DNA of 64,000 bases from positions 62,001 through 126,000 of the forward strand of contig JAAEQC010000164.1 of assembly GCA_024231905.1 (NCBI GenBank), written 5' to 3'. How positions within the stretch are numbered: position 1 is the first letter of the stretch; each line of letters begins with the position of its first letter. Positions 1-9,211 of the stretch are shown here, in pieces. This stretch comes from a bacterium. GTDB taxonomy: Bacteria > Krumholzibacteriota > Krumholzibacteriia > LZORAL124-64-63. The translations under genes were made by a program, and so were the position numbers. Below the pieces are notes generated by a model. That model made no database searches. It was not told where the DNA came from and worked only from the letters and a program-made list of their open reading frames with translations.

Positions 1-915
1 CTGGGCCATCGCCACGTGCTGCAGGCCAGTCTTGCCTCGAGGGGTGCCGGCCTGGCCGCCGCCAGTCTCGATCTGGACTACGACATCGCCGCCGTCGATC
101 TACATCGGTTCGTGGCCGATAGGGTCGTCCTGCATCCCGAACCGGTTTTTTCTTCCACCTGGCTCGACAGGGAGCCGGCATTCTCGCCGGGTGGCGACCG
201 TGTGGCCTTCACGTCGGACCGGAGTGGGAAAACGCAGATCTTCCTGGCCGACCTGGAAGATGGTGGCGTGCGGGCGATAGACCATCCGGCAGCTGCGGTG
301 GTCCGGAACCTGCGCTGGTCGCCGGACGAACGGCACCTGTTCTTCACTCTGAACGACGACCGGCTCAGCTCCAGCTACACCCTGGAGATAGCGTCCGAGA
401 TCCGGGAGCGACTGGAGTTCGCCGCCGAATCCTGCCGGCTCCAGACGTGGTCCCGCGACGGTGAATGGTTTTACGCCGATCTGCGTGAAGGCCAGGTCTC
501 GACCTTCGGGCGAATCCGCCGCGACGGTAGCGAGCGCCAGGAACTCCTGCCCGAAGCGGCCGAGTTCGTGCACGAAAGCGTTTCCGGCGACACCCTCCTG
601 GTCCACGCCCACGCCCACGGGCGTCTTGTCCGCTGGATTCGTGGCACCGAGCCGACAGTACAGAAGCTGCCGTTCGAGCTGCCGGGCCGTATCCGGTATG
701 CGGCAACGGACCGCCACGTCTACATGCTGGACTCCGACTCGGGTACCAACACCCTGTACCGCTGGGAGATCGCCGCTTGCCGTCTGGACACCCTGGGACT
801 GCTCGACGCCAGGATCGTCGGGTCCATGACGGTCAGTCCGGACGATTCACGGCTCCTGGTCACAGTCGAGAACCGGCGGGACATGGATCTGATCCTGGTT
901 CCGGACTTCCACTGA
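1..915 (+). CDS. TolB/WD40-type beta-propeller protein, C-terminal part (5' end outside window)
   Basis: The reading frame is open at base 1, so the true start lies upstream; a GTG at 16 is an internal candidate only. The visible part is a string of TolB/PD40-like blades, for example EPAFSPGGDRVAFTSDRSGK and LRWSPDERHLFFTL, and ends RRDMDLILVPDF. This layout is typical of the propeller half of CadC-like proteins, where an N-terminal winged helix sits in the cytoplasm and the propeller is the sensor. The winged helix itself is not visible here, so a regulator role is inferred. It could also be a plain periplasmic TolB-like protein. No partner is evident; the next gene is 155 bases away. Confidence 0.6.
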   Translation: MGHRHVLQASLASRGAGLAAASLDLDYDIAAVDLHRFVADRVVLHPEPVFSSTWLDREPAFSPGGDRVAFTSDRSGKTQIFLADLEDGGVRAIDHPAAAVVRNLRWSPDERHLFFTLNDDRLSSSYTLEIASEIRERLEFAAESCRLQTWSRDGEWFYADLREGQVSTFGRIRRDGSERQELLPEAAEFVHESVSGDTLLVHAHAHGRLVRWIRGTEPTVQKLPFELPGRIRYAATDRHVYMLDSDSGTNTLYRWEIAACRLDTLGLLDARIVGSMTVSPDDSRLLVTVENRRDMDLILVPDFH

Positions 916-1069
916 TCCCGACATCAGCGCGGTTATTCCCACATTTGAGCGAAACAGTAGGTTCCCCGTAGCTTCCGCTCAGGTTTCCGGCTCTGTTTAT
1001 CCCGATCATTCTCCAGACTGCCCCATGTGCCATCCCCCGCCCGGCTGATTCCCGGAGTCTGGAGACGAA

Positions 1070-2857
1070 ATGAACAGGACAATCAAGACAATCTGCTTCT
1101 GCATCGGTGTCGTGGCGGCCGGCCTGGGATCGGCCGCGGCGGCCATGGGCCAACCCCTGGCGGAATCCACCTTCTTCGGCGGCGCCGACAGCGAGAACAT
1201 CAACGATCTGACCGTGGACGCCCAAGGCAACATCTTGGTGGTCGGGTACACGTCCTCGGCCGACCTGCCCATGCTGGCTGGGTCCTGGGACCCGACCTTC
1301 GCCGCTCTGCACGACGCCTTTGTGGCCAAGTTCAGCCCCGATCTGAGCGAACTCCTGGCCGTGACCTACCTGGGCGGCGACGGGGTCGATCACGCCTACC
1401 GAGTGGTGGTCGATTCGGTGGGGCAGGTCCTGATCAGCGGCTTCACCGACTCGACGGACCTGCCGGCGACCGGCGGCGCCTACGACCACGGGGGCGCGGC
1501 AACGGACGGCTTCGTGGCTCGTTTCGACGCGGACCTGACGACGCTGCTGGATATGGTCCGCATCGGCGGTACCGGGTCCGATTATGCCTACTCGATCGTG
1601 ATCGACGGAGCCGGACGGGTCTATCTGGCCGGGGAAACCTCGTCGAACGACCTGCCGGTCACCGGCGGGGCCTACGCCACCTCCCGGGCGACCGGCAGCG
1701 CAGGCCACACCGATTTCTTCGTCAGCTGCTTCAGCGCCGATCTCACCACCCTGGTGGCCTCGACCTACCTGGGCGGCAACGATCTCGAGATCCATTCTGA
1801 CCTGGGCCTGGATCCGGGCGGTGACGTCGTGCTCCTGGGAGCGACCCAGTCGGGCGATTTCCCCACCACCGAGGGCGCCTGGGACCGCTCCCACAACGGC
1901 AGCGCCGACGTCGTCGTGGCCCGGTTGTCGGCCGATCTGACCACCCTGTTGCACGCCACGTTGCTGGGCGGTTCCTCCTACGACCGGCCCTTCGATCTGG
2001 CCCAGGACGGCAGCGGTCGGATCTACCTGGTCGGCTACACCCATTCGGCCAACTACCCGAGGATTCTTCCGGCGTACGACAACTACTACAGCCAGCCGAC
2101 GGACGCCGTCGTCAGCCGTCTGAGCGCCGACCTCTCGACCCTGGAGGCCTCGACACTGCTGGGCCGGGCCGGCACCGAGTACGGAACGGGCATCGGCCTG
2201 CGGTCCGACGGTTCGGTGTACGTGACCGGCATGACCGACCGCAGTTCCTTTCCGGTGACGCCGGACGCTTTCGACCCGGTGTTCAACGGCCTCTCCGAAG
2301 GCTTCGTCGCCTGTCTGGACGGCTCGTTGCGGACGCTCGAAACGGCAACTTTCATCGGCGGCGTGGGAGACGAGTGGGGCGGCTTGTGGATGGAAGGCGA
2401 CGATATCCTGTTGGCCGGCTCGACCGGCGCCGTGGACTTCCCGGTGACGGCGGGCTCCTACAGCCAGGAGAACAGTGGCGGCGGCGACGCCTACGTGACG
2501 CGCCTGACGAGTCTGTCGGTCTCGGCCGTTCCGTCGCAGGAAGGCGGCGGGCAGCAGGCGGCGCCCTGGACCATCGAGAGCATCAGCCCCAACCCCTTCA
2601 ATCCCCAGACGGTGGTTCGTTTCAGGGTGGACGAACCGGGTTGGCTGGCGGTCCAGGTGTACGATGTGAGCGGAACACGAGTCGGCCGCCTGGCTTCCGG
2701 CCACTACCCGGCCGGGACCCACACCGCCGTCTGGAACGGTCGTGACGAGCGGGGGCGCAACGTGCCTTCGGGTACGTACCTGGTCGGGCTGCAGGGCGCA
2801 AGCGGATCGATCGCCGCCGGGGAGACCGGCACGGCGAAGATGCAACTGGTGCGCTGA
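1070..2857 (+). CDS. Secreted seven-bladed SBBP propeller protein with FlgD-type C-terminal tail
   Basis: A signal peptide covers about residues 1-28. Seven SBBP repeats follow between about residues 30 and 480. Each has the pattern (T/L)xLGG...VxxDxxGxVYxxGxTxSxxFP, so they would close one seven-bladed propeller. A flexible link leads to a FlgD Ig-like tail at about residues 500-595, beginning PNPFNPQT and containing WNGRDERGRNVPSGTYLVGL. In FCB bacteria such tails mark proteins for export or surface attachment, so an outer-surface or secreted location is expected. No catalytic residues were recognised and binding is the likely role. The ATG follows GGAGA at suitable spacing. It stands alone, with no terminator clearly visible before the convergent peptidase gene. 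Confidence 0.85.
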   Translation: MNRTIKTICFCIGVVAAGLGSAAAAMGQPLAESTFFGGADSENINDLTVDAQGNILVVGYTSSADLPMLAGSWDPTFAALHDAFVAKFSPDLSELLAVTYLGGDGVDHAYRVVVDSVGQVLISGFTDSTDLPATGGAYDHGGAATDGFVARFDADLTTLLDMVRIGGTGSDYAYSIVIDGAGRVYLAGETSSNDLPVTGGAYATSRATGSAGHTDFFVSCFSADLTTLVASTYLGGNDLEIHSDLGLDPGGDVVLLGATQSGDFPTTEGAWDRSHNGSADVVVARLSADLTTLLHATLLGGSSYDRPFDLAQDGSGRIYLVGYTHSANYPRILPAYDNYYSQPTDAVVSRLSADLSTLEASTLLGRAGTEYGTGIGLRSDGSVYVTGMTDRSSFPVTPDAFDPVFNGLSEGFVACLDGSLRTLETATFIGGVGDEWGGLWMEGDDILLAGSTGAVDFPVTAGSYSQENSGGGDAYVTRLTSLSVSAVPSQEGGGQQAAPWTIESISPNPFNPQTVVRFRVDEPGWLAVQVYDVSGTRVGRLASGHYPAGTHTAVWNGRDERGRNVPSGTYLVGLQGASGSIAAGETGTAKMQLVR

Positions 2858-2885
2858 GTCGCGCGGACCGTCGCCCGGGGCGGGA

Positions 2886-5174
2886 TCAGCGCGGCGCCAG
2901 CAAGGCGTCCACCGACTCCCGCCTCCCGCCGATGAGGTGCTCGGCGAAGTAGTCCCAGATCAAACCGTAGAGATACCGCCAGTCGCCGAGCCCGTGGTCG
3001 GCGCCCGGAATGAAGGCCAAGTCGAAGATCTTACCGGCTTCCATGAAGGCCTGCGCCTGACGCATGGCATGGGCCGGGAGCACGTTGTCGTCGGCGGCGC
3101 CGTAGATCATCAACAGGCGGCCCGCCAGTCGGTCGGCGACTTCCAGGTTGTCGGCGGCCGGGGCGCACTCCCAGGTGCCCTCCTCGGTGCGGACGATTCC
3201 CGCGTACCGTTCCGCCCACATGTTGAAGTAGATGGACGGGTCGTTGGGCGCGGTCATGGCCACGCCCACCTTGAAGAAGTCCGGGTGCTCGAGCATGGCC
3301 GCGACGGTCATCTGGCCGCCGGACGAACTGCCGAAGATGCCCACGCGCGAGGTGTCGATCCAGGCGTGGCGGCCGCCCAGTTCCTCGATGACCGCGCGCT
3401 TGTCGGCCAGGCCGAAGGCGCGGAAGTCGTCCTTGCCGTGGGTGCGGTACTCCCACGACCGCTCCCAGGTGCCGCCCCGATTGCCGAAGCGCAGGACGAT
3501 GCAGCCCAGCTGGGCCAGGTAGGTCTCCGTGTCGACCGTGTGAAATCCACGGGGCACGAATTCGCCCTGCCGTCCGGGATAGGCCCGGGTGACCACCGGG
3601 TAGCGCTTGTCCGGATCGAAGTCGAAGGGCTTGTACATGACCCCCCACTGCACGGTCTCGCCGTCGGCCGACAGGGCGGTGAAGGGTTCGGGTGACCGCC
3701 AACCGGCCTCGGTGAGACGGCTGATATCGGCCTGCTGGAACTCGGACAGGAGATTGCCGTCCCGGTCGCGCAGCACCGAGACCGGCACCTTGTCCGTGGT
3801 GGACCAGGTGTCCACGAAGGTCGCCAGGTCCGGCGCGAAGCTGACGCTGTGCTCGCCGTCCTCGGGCGTGAGCAGGGTGAGTTCCGTCCCGTCCAGGCCG
3901 ACCCGGTAGAGGTGGCGATGGTAGGGGTTGCGACCCTCCTCGCGGCCGATCCCCAGGAAGAACAGGACGCCCGCTTCGGTGTCGACCTCGACCATGTCGA
4001 TGGCGTTCCAGTCACCGGAGGTCAGGGCCGTGCTGTCGCCGGTGTTGGTGTCCACCAGGTACCAGCGGGCCCAGCCGCTGTGGCGGGAGCACCAGAGCAG
4101 GCGGTCGCCGGCGTCGTCCAGGAGCACCGGCGGCAGGGTGTAGACCTGGTCGTCCTGGCGTTCCTCAACCGCCACGCGCACCTCACCGCTAGCCACTTCG
4201 ATGGCGCACAGGTCCACCTGGAGATAGTCGCGGCTCTGGCGCTGGGCAAAGAGGGTGGCGCCGTCGGGACTCCAGTGGAGGCCGGGATGGAAGAGGCTCG
4301 GCAGGAGCTGGTCGGGCCAGCGTTCCATGGCCAGGCGACGGATGGATTGGTCGGTCACGTCGGCAAGCCACAGCTCCTGGCGGGCCACGTCCTCGCAGGG
4401 CATGGGATAGTGGTAGGTGTGCAGTTCGGGCCGGGGGACGGCCAGGTGGTCGACGACCCAGGTCTTGGCCACGGCGGTGTTGTCGGTGCGCAGGAAGGCC
4501 ACGTGGCGGGAGTCGGGGGACCAGAGCACGTCCACGGACCGGACCTGGCCGTCGTCGGGCACGACCTCGCCCGGTTCGCCGATGCTGTAGTCCGCGTGGC
4601 CGTCGTCGGTGAGGAGGTGTTCGGTTTCCGGGTCGTCGGTGGCGCACATGACCAGATCGTTGCCGCGACCGTACACGGCCCGGGCTCCGTCGGGGGATAC
4701 GGTCCAGTGGTCCGGGAAGTCAGGCGCCGGTTCGACCTGATCAACAGCCAGGGAGTCGAGCCGGTCGGCGACCGGGTCGTACCGGAAGCGGGCGCCGCCG
4801 GTATCGAATACCACGGTGCCGTCATCGGCCGGTTCGATCCGCGACAGCGAAAGGCTCCGCGGGTCGTGCTCCTCGCCCGAGGCGGCGGTCAGCAGGACCG
4901 CCAGGCGGTGGCGGTCGAAGAGTTCCCGCTTCTCACCCGAGCGGCCGTCCACCAGCCACCACTGCCAGCCGTCGCTCGTGCGGTAGCTGTACCAGAACCG
5001 GGCTCCGTCATCCAACCACATGGGCAGCACCGAAGCGCTGTCCCGCAACTCGATGATCGACATGGGATCCCAGTGCGAAGCCAGGTCCCAGTTGGCCTCG
5101 GTGACGGATTCGTCGGCGCTCGCGCTTGCGGCGAGAGCCAGGGTCAGCAGGACGACTTGGATCGCGCGCCTCAT
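2886..5174 (-). CDS. Secreted S9 family prolyl oligopeptidase / DPP IV-like serine peptidase
   Basis: At 762 residues this matches the usual size of S9B/S9C peptidases. A signal peptide (about residues 1-20) is followed by a DPP IV-type propeller and a C-terminal alpha/beta-hydrolase domain. The nucleophile lies in GSSSGG (Ser about 617), the acid in GAADDN (Asp about 695) and the histidine in ADHGLG (His about 727), so the triad is complete. The enzyme should trim N-terminal di- or oligopeptides in the periplasm, feeding peptide use. Its ATG overlaps the stop of the upstream TrmB-type regulator by four bases, so the two are co-transcribed and translationally coupled. Which S9 subfamily it belongs to is uncertain. 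Confidence 0.9.
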   Translation of the reverse strand: MRRAIQVVLLTLALAASASADESVTEANWDLASHWDPMSIIELRDSASVLPMWLDDGARFWYSYRTSDGWQWWLVDGRSGEKRELFDRHRLAVLLTAASGEEHDPRSLSLSRIEPADDGTVVFDTGGARFRYDPVADRLDSLAVDQVEPAPDFPDHWTVSPDGARAVYGRGNDLVMCATDDPETEHLLTDDGHADYSIGEPGEVVPDDGQVRSVDVLWSPDSRHVAFLRTDNTAVAKTWVVDHLAVPRPELHTYHYPMPCEDVARQELWLADVTDQSIRRLAMERWPDQLLPSLFHPGLHWSPDGATLFAQRQSRDYLQVDLCAIEVASGEVRVAVEERQDDQVYTLPPVLLDDAGDRLLWCSRHSGWARWYLVDTNTGDSTALTSGDWNAIDMVEVDTEAGVLFFLGIGREEGRNPYHRHLYRVGLDGTELTLLTPEDGEHSVSFAPDLATFVDTWSTTDKVPVSVLRDRDGNLLSEFQQADISRLTEAGWRSPEPFTALSADGETVQWGVMYKPFDFDPDKRYPVVTRAYPGRQGEFVPRGFHTVDTETYLAQLGCIVLRFGNRGGTWERSWEYRTHGKDDFRAFGLADKRAVIEELGGRHAWIDTSRVGIFGSSSGGQMTVAAMLEHPDFFKVGVAMTAPNDPSIYFNMWAERYAGIVRTEEGTWECAPAADNLEVADRLAGRLLMIYGAADDNVLPAHAMRQAQAFMEAGKIFDLAFIPGADHGLGDWRYLYGLIWDYFAEHLIGGRRESVDALLAPR

Positions 5175-6067
5175 GATTCCTCACCTCGTGGTTGTTCCGG
5201 CTCTTCGTCGCGGGAGTAGCCGAGTTGCCGTCCCAGGTTCCGGTAGCCCAGATCGCCTCCGACGGGAAAGACCCGCTGGAGTTCGTCGTAACGCGCGCGC
5301 AGGTCGTCCACGTCGTCGGCGGCCATCAGGTGCGGCCGGAAGGCGTAGTGGTGGAAGTCGGCGTTCACGTGGCTGTAGATGGACCAGGCCAGCAACGGGC
5401 TGGCGCTCCAGACCGCCTGGTGGACCTGTTGTCCGTCGGGCGTGAAGGAGGCCTGCAGGTACTGGCTACCATCCACGTAGGCGCCGATCCACTGGGAGGG
5501 GAAGACGTTCCAGTCGGCGGCGGCGAAGGGGCTGACGATGGTCGTGACCCCGGCGATCTCCGCCGGTTCGTACACCCGTGCGGCGACGACCACACCCCGG
5601 GCGGCCGCGTCCTCCATGGCGTCCCGCAGGAGTTCGAGAGGCTGGGGATAGATCTCGATCAGGACCCGCTCCTCGCTCTCGTTCAACATGCGGCGGACCC
5701 GGTCGTGGATCTGCTCCACGGTGGTCAGCTGGTAGATACGCGTGTCGCCGGTGGGGCGGGTCAGGCCGCGGGCCAGCTCCAGGGCGTGCTCCCGCTGCTC
5801 GACGAAATGCCGCTCCAGATTCTCCACGAGCACGTCCGCGGCCACAGCGCGGAAGAGCTTGGTATCGCCCTCGTCGGCGAGGACGATGCCGCGGGTCTGC
5901 ATGCTGGACAGGGTCTTGTAGGTGTTGCTGAAGGAGCGGCCGACGCCGTTGGCGATCTTGTAGCCGGTAGACGCATCTTGTTGGAGCAGAAAGACATAGA
6001 TCTCGGCCTCGATCTTGGACAGGCCCAGTTCGGTAAAGGCGCTGACGACGTGGTCGGGTTTGGACAC
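5171..6067 (-). CDS. TrmB family winged-helix transcriptional regulator
   Basis: An N-terminal TrmB-type winged helix covers about residues 1-75, opening with FTELGLSKIEAEIYVFLLQ. A helical linker and an effector-binding-like region follow, as in TrmB regulators of sugar or peptide metabolism. At 298 residues it is near the family norm. The GTG start is chosen because AGGAGG lies six bases upstream, inside one arm of a perfect palindrome. That palindrome also covers the probable -10, so the regulator very likely represses itself and the S9 peptidase gene it overlaps. The ligand is unknown; peptides or sugars are possible. The family is common in archaea and scattered in bacteria. Confidence 0.85.
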   Translation of the reverse strand: MSKPDHVVSAFTELGLSKIEAEIYVFLLQQDASTGYKIANGVGRSFSNTYKTLSSMQTRGIVLADEGDTKLFRAVAADVLVENLERHFVEQREHALELARGLTRPTGDTRIYQLTTVEQIHDRVRRMLNESEERVLIEIYPQPLELLRDAMEDAAARGVVVAARVYEPAEIAGVTTIVSPFAAADWNVFPSQWIGAYVDGSQYLQASFTPDGQQVHQAVWSASPLLAWSIYSHVNADFHHYAFRPHLMAADDVDDLRARYDELQRVFPVGGDLGYRNLGRQLGYSRDEEPEQPRGEES

Positions 6068-6073
6068 GGTGGA

Positions 6074-6111
6074 CCTCCTATATTATTTCTCTAACGAAAT
6101 AATATAGGAGG
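6074..6111. promoter_or_regulatory. Perfect 16-bp AT-rich inverted repeat, probable TrmB operator
   Basis: The arms CCTCCTATATTATTTC (6074-6089) and GAAATAATATAGGAGG (6096-6111) are exact reverse complements around a six-base spacer, TCTAAC. Read toward the TrmB gene, the palindrome contains the -10 and the Shine-Dalgarno AGGAGG. It could therefore act as DNA operator, as an mRNA hairpin hiding the ribosome-binding site, or both. Its A+T content is strikingly high for this genome. Confidence 0.8.
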
Positions 6112-6126
6112 CCGGCGCTGCGTCAA
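6099..6126 (-). promoter_or_regulatory. Candidate sigma-70 promoter for the TrmB-S9 peptidase operon
   Basis: On the minus strand TTGACG (6126-6121) is followed after 16 bases by TATTAT (6104-6099). The -10 sits within the palindrome. The predicted transcript start is near 6092, giving a leader of about 25 bases. Confidence 0.6.
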
Positions 6127-6162
6127 GGTGAGTTCCAGACCACACGGAAGAAGGGAGGAAGT

Positions 6163-7275
6163 TCAACCCCGCAACGCCGCCGCCGCCTCGGTGCGCCCGG
6201 CGTCGGTCAGCCACAGGCGGTCGCCCCGGCGGGTGACGAGCCCGGCGCCCTCCGCTTGGTCCACGACCCGTGACGTGAATTCCGGGGTCCAGCCCACGTG
6301 CTTGCCGTGGAGGTGGTCCAGACGGGACTCCTCGTCCTCCTCGGGCCGCCCTTCGTGCTGGGCCAGGTGGATGGCCACCATGGTCTGGGCGAAGCGCCAC
6401 CGTTGGCGTCGTCGCCGCCGGACCACCGCCAGCAGTCCCCGGTCAGGGGCCAGGAGGAAGACCGTGATGAATACGAGGCCCGTGCCCACGGCCATGCCGC
6501 CGGCGATGCTCCCGTCCAGGACCACGGCCAGGCCGTAGCCCAGGGCGGCCGAAACAGCGCCCAGGCCCACAGCCAGCAGGAGCAACCGGTTCAAGCGATC
6601 GGTCAGGAGGTAGGCCGCCGCGGGGGGACCGATCATGAGCGATACCACCAGCACGAGTCCCACGGCGTCGAAGGCGCCCACCGCCGTCACCGAGACCAGT
6701 GTCATCAGTCCGTAGTGGATGAGTCCCGGCGCCAGTCCCAGGCTCGCCGCCAGGCCCGGGTCGAAGGTGGCCACCTTCAGTTCCTTGAAGAAGACTGTCA
6801 CCGCCGTCAAGTTAAGCGCCGTGATGCCGCCCATGAGCCACAGGTGGCGCGGTCCCAGGTCGTGGCCGCCCACCACGAAGCGGTCGAAGGGCGCGAAGGC
6901 CAGTTCGCCCAGGAGCACTGCATCCACGTCCAGGTGGACGTTTCCCGCGTAGCGCGTGATGAGCACGATGCCCAGGCTGAACAGGGCCGGGAAGACGAGG
7001 CCCATGGCCGCGTCCTCCTTCAGGCGCCGGGTGCGGTGGAGGGACTCGACCATGGCCACCGTCAACACGCCCGTCAGGGCGGCGGCCACCACCAGCCAGG
7101 GGGAGGAGAGGTCGCCCACTATGAAGAAGGCAATGACGATGCCCGGCAGGATGGCGTGGCTGATGGCGTCCGAGAGCATGGCCAGACCGCGCAGCATGAG
7201 GAAGACGCCCACCAGGGCGCAGCCGGCGGCCGTCACCACGGCGATGGCCAGGATCTCCAGCTGGGGAGCGCTCAT
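6163..7275 (-). CDS. Metal ABC transporter permease with C-terminal winged-helix domain (TroD/MntD-like)
   Basis: Residues about 1-280 form a polytopic ABC-3 permease with the family signature AMLSDAISHAILPGIVIAF. The permease should form the membrane channel for divalent metal import (Mn, Zn or Fe) with the adjacent TroC-like permease. A basic linker rich in Arg leads to about 85 extra residues containing a winged helix (RVVDQAEGAGLVTRRGD...LWLTDAGRTEA) like the DNA-binding or metal-domain parts of DtxR/MntR regulators. At 370 residues it is about 80 longer than simple permeases. Its start overlaps the upstream permease stop by four bases. The metal cannot be decided from sequence. Confidence 0.85.
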   Translation of the reverse strand: MSAPQLEILAIAVVTAAGCALVGVFLMLRGLAMLSDAISHAILPGIVIAFFIVGDLSSPWLVVAAALTGVLTVAMVESLHRTRRLKEDAAMGLVFPALFSLGIVLITRYAGNVHLDVDAVLLGELAFAPFDRFVVGGHDLGPRHLWLMGGITALNLTAVTVFFKELKVATFDPGLAASLGLAPGLIHYGLMTLVSVTAVGAFDAVGLVLVVSLMIGPPAAAYLLTDRLNRLLLLAVGLGAVSAALGYGLAVVLDGSIAGGMAVGTGLVFITVFLLAPDRGLLAVVRRRRRQRWRFAQTMVAIHLAQHEGRPEEDEESRLDHLHGKHVGWTPEFTSRVVDQAEGAGLVTRRGDRLWLTDAGRTEAAAALRG

Positions 7276-8396
7276 GAGATCCCCCCCCCACTGATCAGTT
7301 CACGGCCCCGGTCCACGCCGGCGGTGGTCAGTCGCCAGCGCCCGTCCGGGTCGGACACTACCAGGTCCTGGCCGGCCAGGTATTCCAGGCAGCGGCGCAC
7401 GCCGGCGCCGGCGCTCATGGTCTTCAGCACTCGCACGTCGTGGGGCGCGTCCTCCGGTACGGCGTGCTGGCTGGCCAGACGGTAGAGGTCCGCCAGCACC
7501 GTATCGGCGCGCAGACGCCGTCGTTGCCGGACCCGGCGCACGCGCTCGGCCACCACTCCGCGCCGGGGGGCGAAGAGCAGGGAGAAGACCGTCAGCGCCG
7601 TCGCCACCAGAATGATGGTCGGACCCGTGGGCAGGCGGGGGATGGAGCTGCTCAGGACCGCGCCCACCAGGCCGGACACGGCGCCGAAGACGCCGGCCAG
7701 CACCACCAAGCGGCCCAGGCGGTCGGTCCACTGGCGGGCCGCGGCGGCCGGCGCCACGATCATGGCGCTCATGAGCACCACGCCCACGGTCTGCAGGCCG
7801 ATGACGATGGCCACCACCAGCAGGGTCGTCAACAGGATGTCGATACGGCGCACGGGCAGGCCCACGACGCCGGCGAAGTCCGGATCGAAGGCCAGGAGCT
7901 TGAATTCCTTCCACATGAGCGTCAGCACGGTCAGCACCAGGGCGCCCAGGACGGCCATGGTGGCCAGGTCGTCCCCCACCAGGGCGGCGGCCTGGCCGAA
8001 GAGGAAGCGGTCGAGTCCCGCCTGGCTCGCCCCGCCCGTGCGCTGGACCAGCGAGAGCAGCAGCAGGCCCAGGCCGAAGAAGGTCGACAGGACGAGTCCC
8101 AGGGCCGTGTCGGTCTTGAGGCGGGTGGTGCGCACCACGAGCATGACGCCCAGGGCCGCCGCCCAGCCGGCCAGGGCCGCGCCCAGCACCAGCACCAGGG
8201 GCGTCTTGGCGCCGGTGATCATGAACGCCAGCACCACCCCGGGCAGGGCGGCGTGGCTCACGGCATCGCCCAACAGACTCTGTCGCCGCAGCACGGCGAA
8301 GGCACCCAGGGCGCCGCTCACCAGGCCGAGGGCGGCCGAGCCCAGGGCCACCGTGCGCAGGGTGTAGTCGCCTACCAGGTCAGCCAGCAGATTCAT
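7272..8396 (-). CDS. Metal ABC transporter permease with C-terminal winged-helix domain (TroC/MntC-like)
   Basis: This 374-residue protein is an ABC-3 family permease; the signature [19 protein letters not shown] lies near the N-terminus and eight or so membrane segments follow. After [13 protein letters not shown] a cytoplasmic extension of about 90 residues has a helix-turn-wing pattern ([17 protein letters not shown]...[14 protein letters not shown]). A second such tail is on the partner permease. The ATG at 8396 is chosen because it overlaps the ATPase stop by four bases and begins the permease similarity directly. Longer upstream reading is in a frame occupied by the ATPase gene. Confidence 0.87.
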   Translation of the reverse strand: MNLLADLVGDYTLRTVALGSAALGLVSGALGAFAVLRRQSLLGDAVSHAALPGVVLAFMITGAKTPLVLVLGAALAGWAAALGVMLVVRTTRLKTDTALGLVLSTFFGLGLLLLSLVQRTGGASQAGLDRFLFGQAAALVGDDLATMAVLGALVLTVLTLMWKEFKLLAFDPDFAGVVGLPVRRIDILLTTLLVVAIVIGLQTVGVVLMSAMIVAPAAAARQWTDRLGRLVVLAGVFGAVSGLVGAVLSSSIPRLPTGPTIILVATALTVFSLLFAPRRGVVAERVRRVRQRRRLRADTVLADLYRLASQHAVPEDAPHDVRVLKTMSAGAGVRRCLEYLAGQDLVVSDPDGRWRLTTAGVDRGRELISGGGIS

Positions 8397-9211
8397 GGCT
8401 GGATGCGGCCCGGGAAAGACACGGGGCCGTCCGTGCCCGGGGCCGACGGCTCGACGGGCGTCTTGCGATGGAGGAACTCCACTCGGCCGCCGAAGGCCAG
8501 CCGCAGGTTCTCGGAGGTGAAGGTGTCGGCCACGGGACCGCTGGCGATGCGCCGCACGTTGAGCAGGGTGACCCAGTCGAAGTAGTCGGTCACCGTCTGC
8601 AGATCGTGGTGCACTACGATGACCGTGCGGCCCTGGGCGCGCAGGTCCTTCAAGAGGTCGACGATGGCGCGCTCGGTGCGGGCGTCCACTCCCTGGAAGG
8701 GTTCGTCCATGAAGTAGACGCGCGCGTCCTGGACCAGGGCGCGGGCCAGGAAGACCCGCTGCTGCTGTCCGCCGGAGAGCTGGCTGATCTGGCGGACGGC
8801 GAAGTCGGCCATGCCCACCTTCTCCAGGGCGGCGTCGGCCTGTTCGTGTTCGCGGCGTCCCGGCCGTCGTACCCAGCCCAGGGCTCCGTAGCGGCCCATG
8901 AGCACCACGTCCCGGACGGTGGTGGGGAAGTCCCAGTCCACGCTGCCCCGTTGGGGGACGTAACCCACCAGGCTGCGCTGCTTGGCGTAGGGCTTGCCGT
9001 GGATGAGGACGCGGCCGGCCGCCGGGGGCACCAGGCCGAGGATGGCCTTGACCAGGGTCGTCTTGCCGGCGCCGTTGGGTCCCATGATCGCCAGGAGATT
9101 GCCCGCGGGCACGTCCAGGTCCACGTCCCACAGGACCGGGCGTTCGTGGTAGGCCACCGTCAGGTCGGTGACCTGGACGGCCATTTCAGCGGATTGGTCT
9201 TCAGCGTTCAT
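8393..9211 (-). CDS. Metal ABC transporter ATP-binding protein (TroB/MntB-like)
   Basis: A 272-residue ABC ATPase. It shows Walker [10 protein letters not shown], the Q-loop [15 protein letters not shown] typical of metal-import ATPases, signature QLSGGQQQR and Walker B VYFMDEP followed by an H-loop VVHHD. It powers import through the two downstream permeases. The start at 9211 overlaps the binding-protein stop by four bases. The final 25 or so residues form a variable tail. In such operons this subunit is highly conserved, so the family call is firm while the metal is not. Confidence 0.93.
   Translation of the reverse strand: MNAEDQSAEMAVQVTDLTVAYHERPVLWDVDLDVPAGNLLAIMGPNGAGKTTLVKAILGLVPPAAGRVLIHGKPYAKQRSLVGYVPQRGSVDWDFPTTVRDVVLMGRYGALGWVRRPGRREHEQADAALEKVGMADFAVRQISQLSGGQQQRVFLARALVQDARVYFMDEPFQGVDARTERAIVDLLKDLRAQGRTVIVVHHDLQTVTDYFDWVTLLNVRRIASGPVADTFTSENLRLAFGGRVEFLHRKTPVEPSAPGTDGPVSFPGRIQP

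Noticed and set aside
860..2845. Long open frame on the minus strand opposite the SBBP propeller gene
   Set aside because: It is the complement of a gene with clear repeats and a tail. High GC produces long stop-free antisense frames. The translation is Arg/Gly/Val-rich with no domain.
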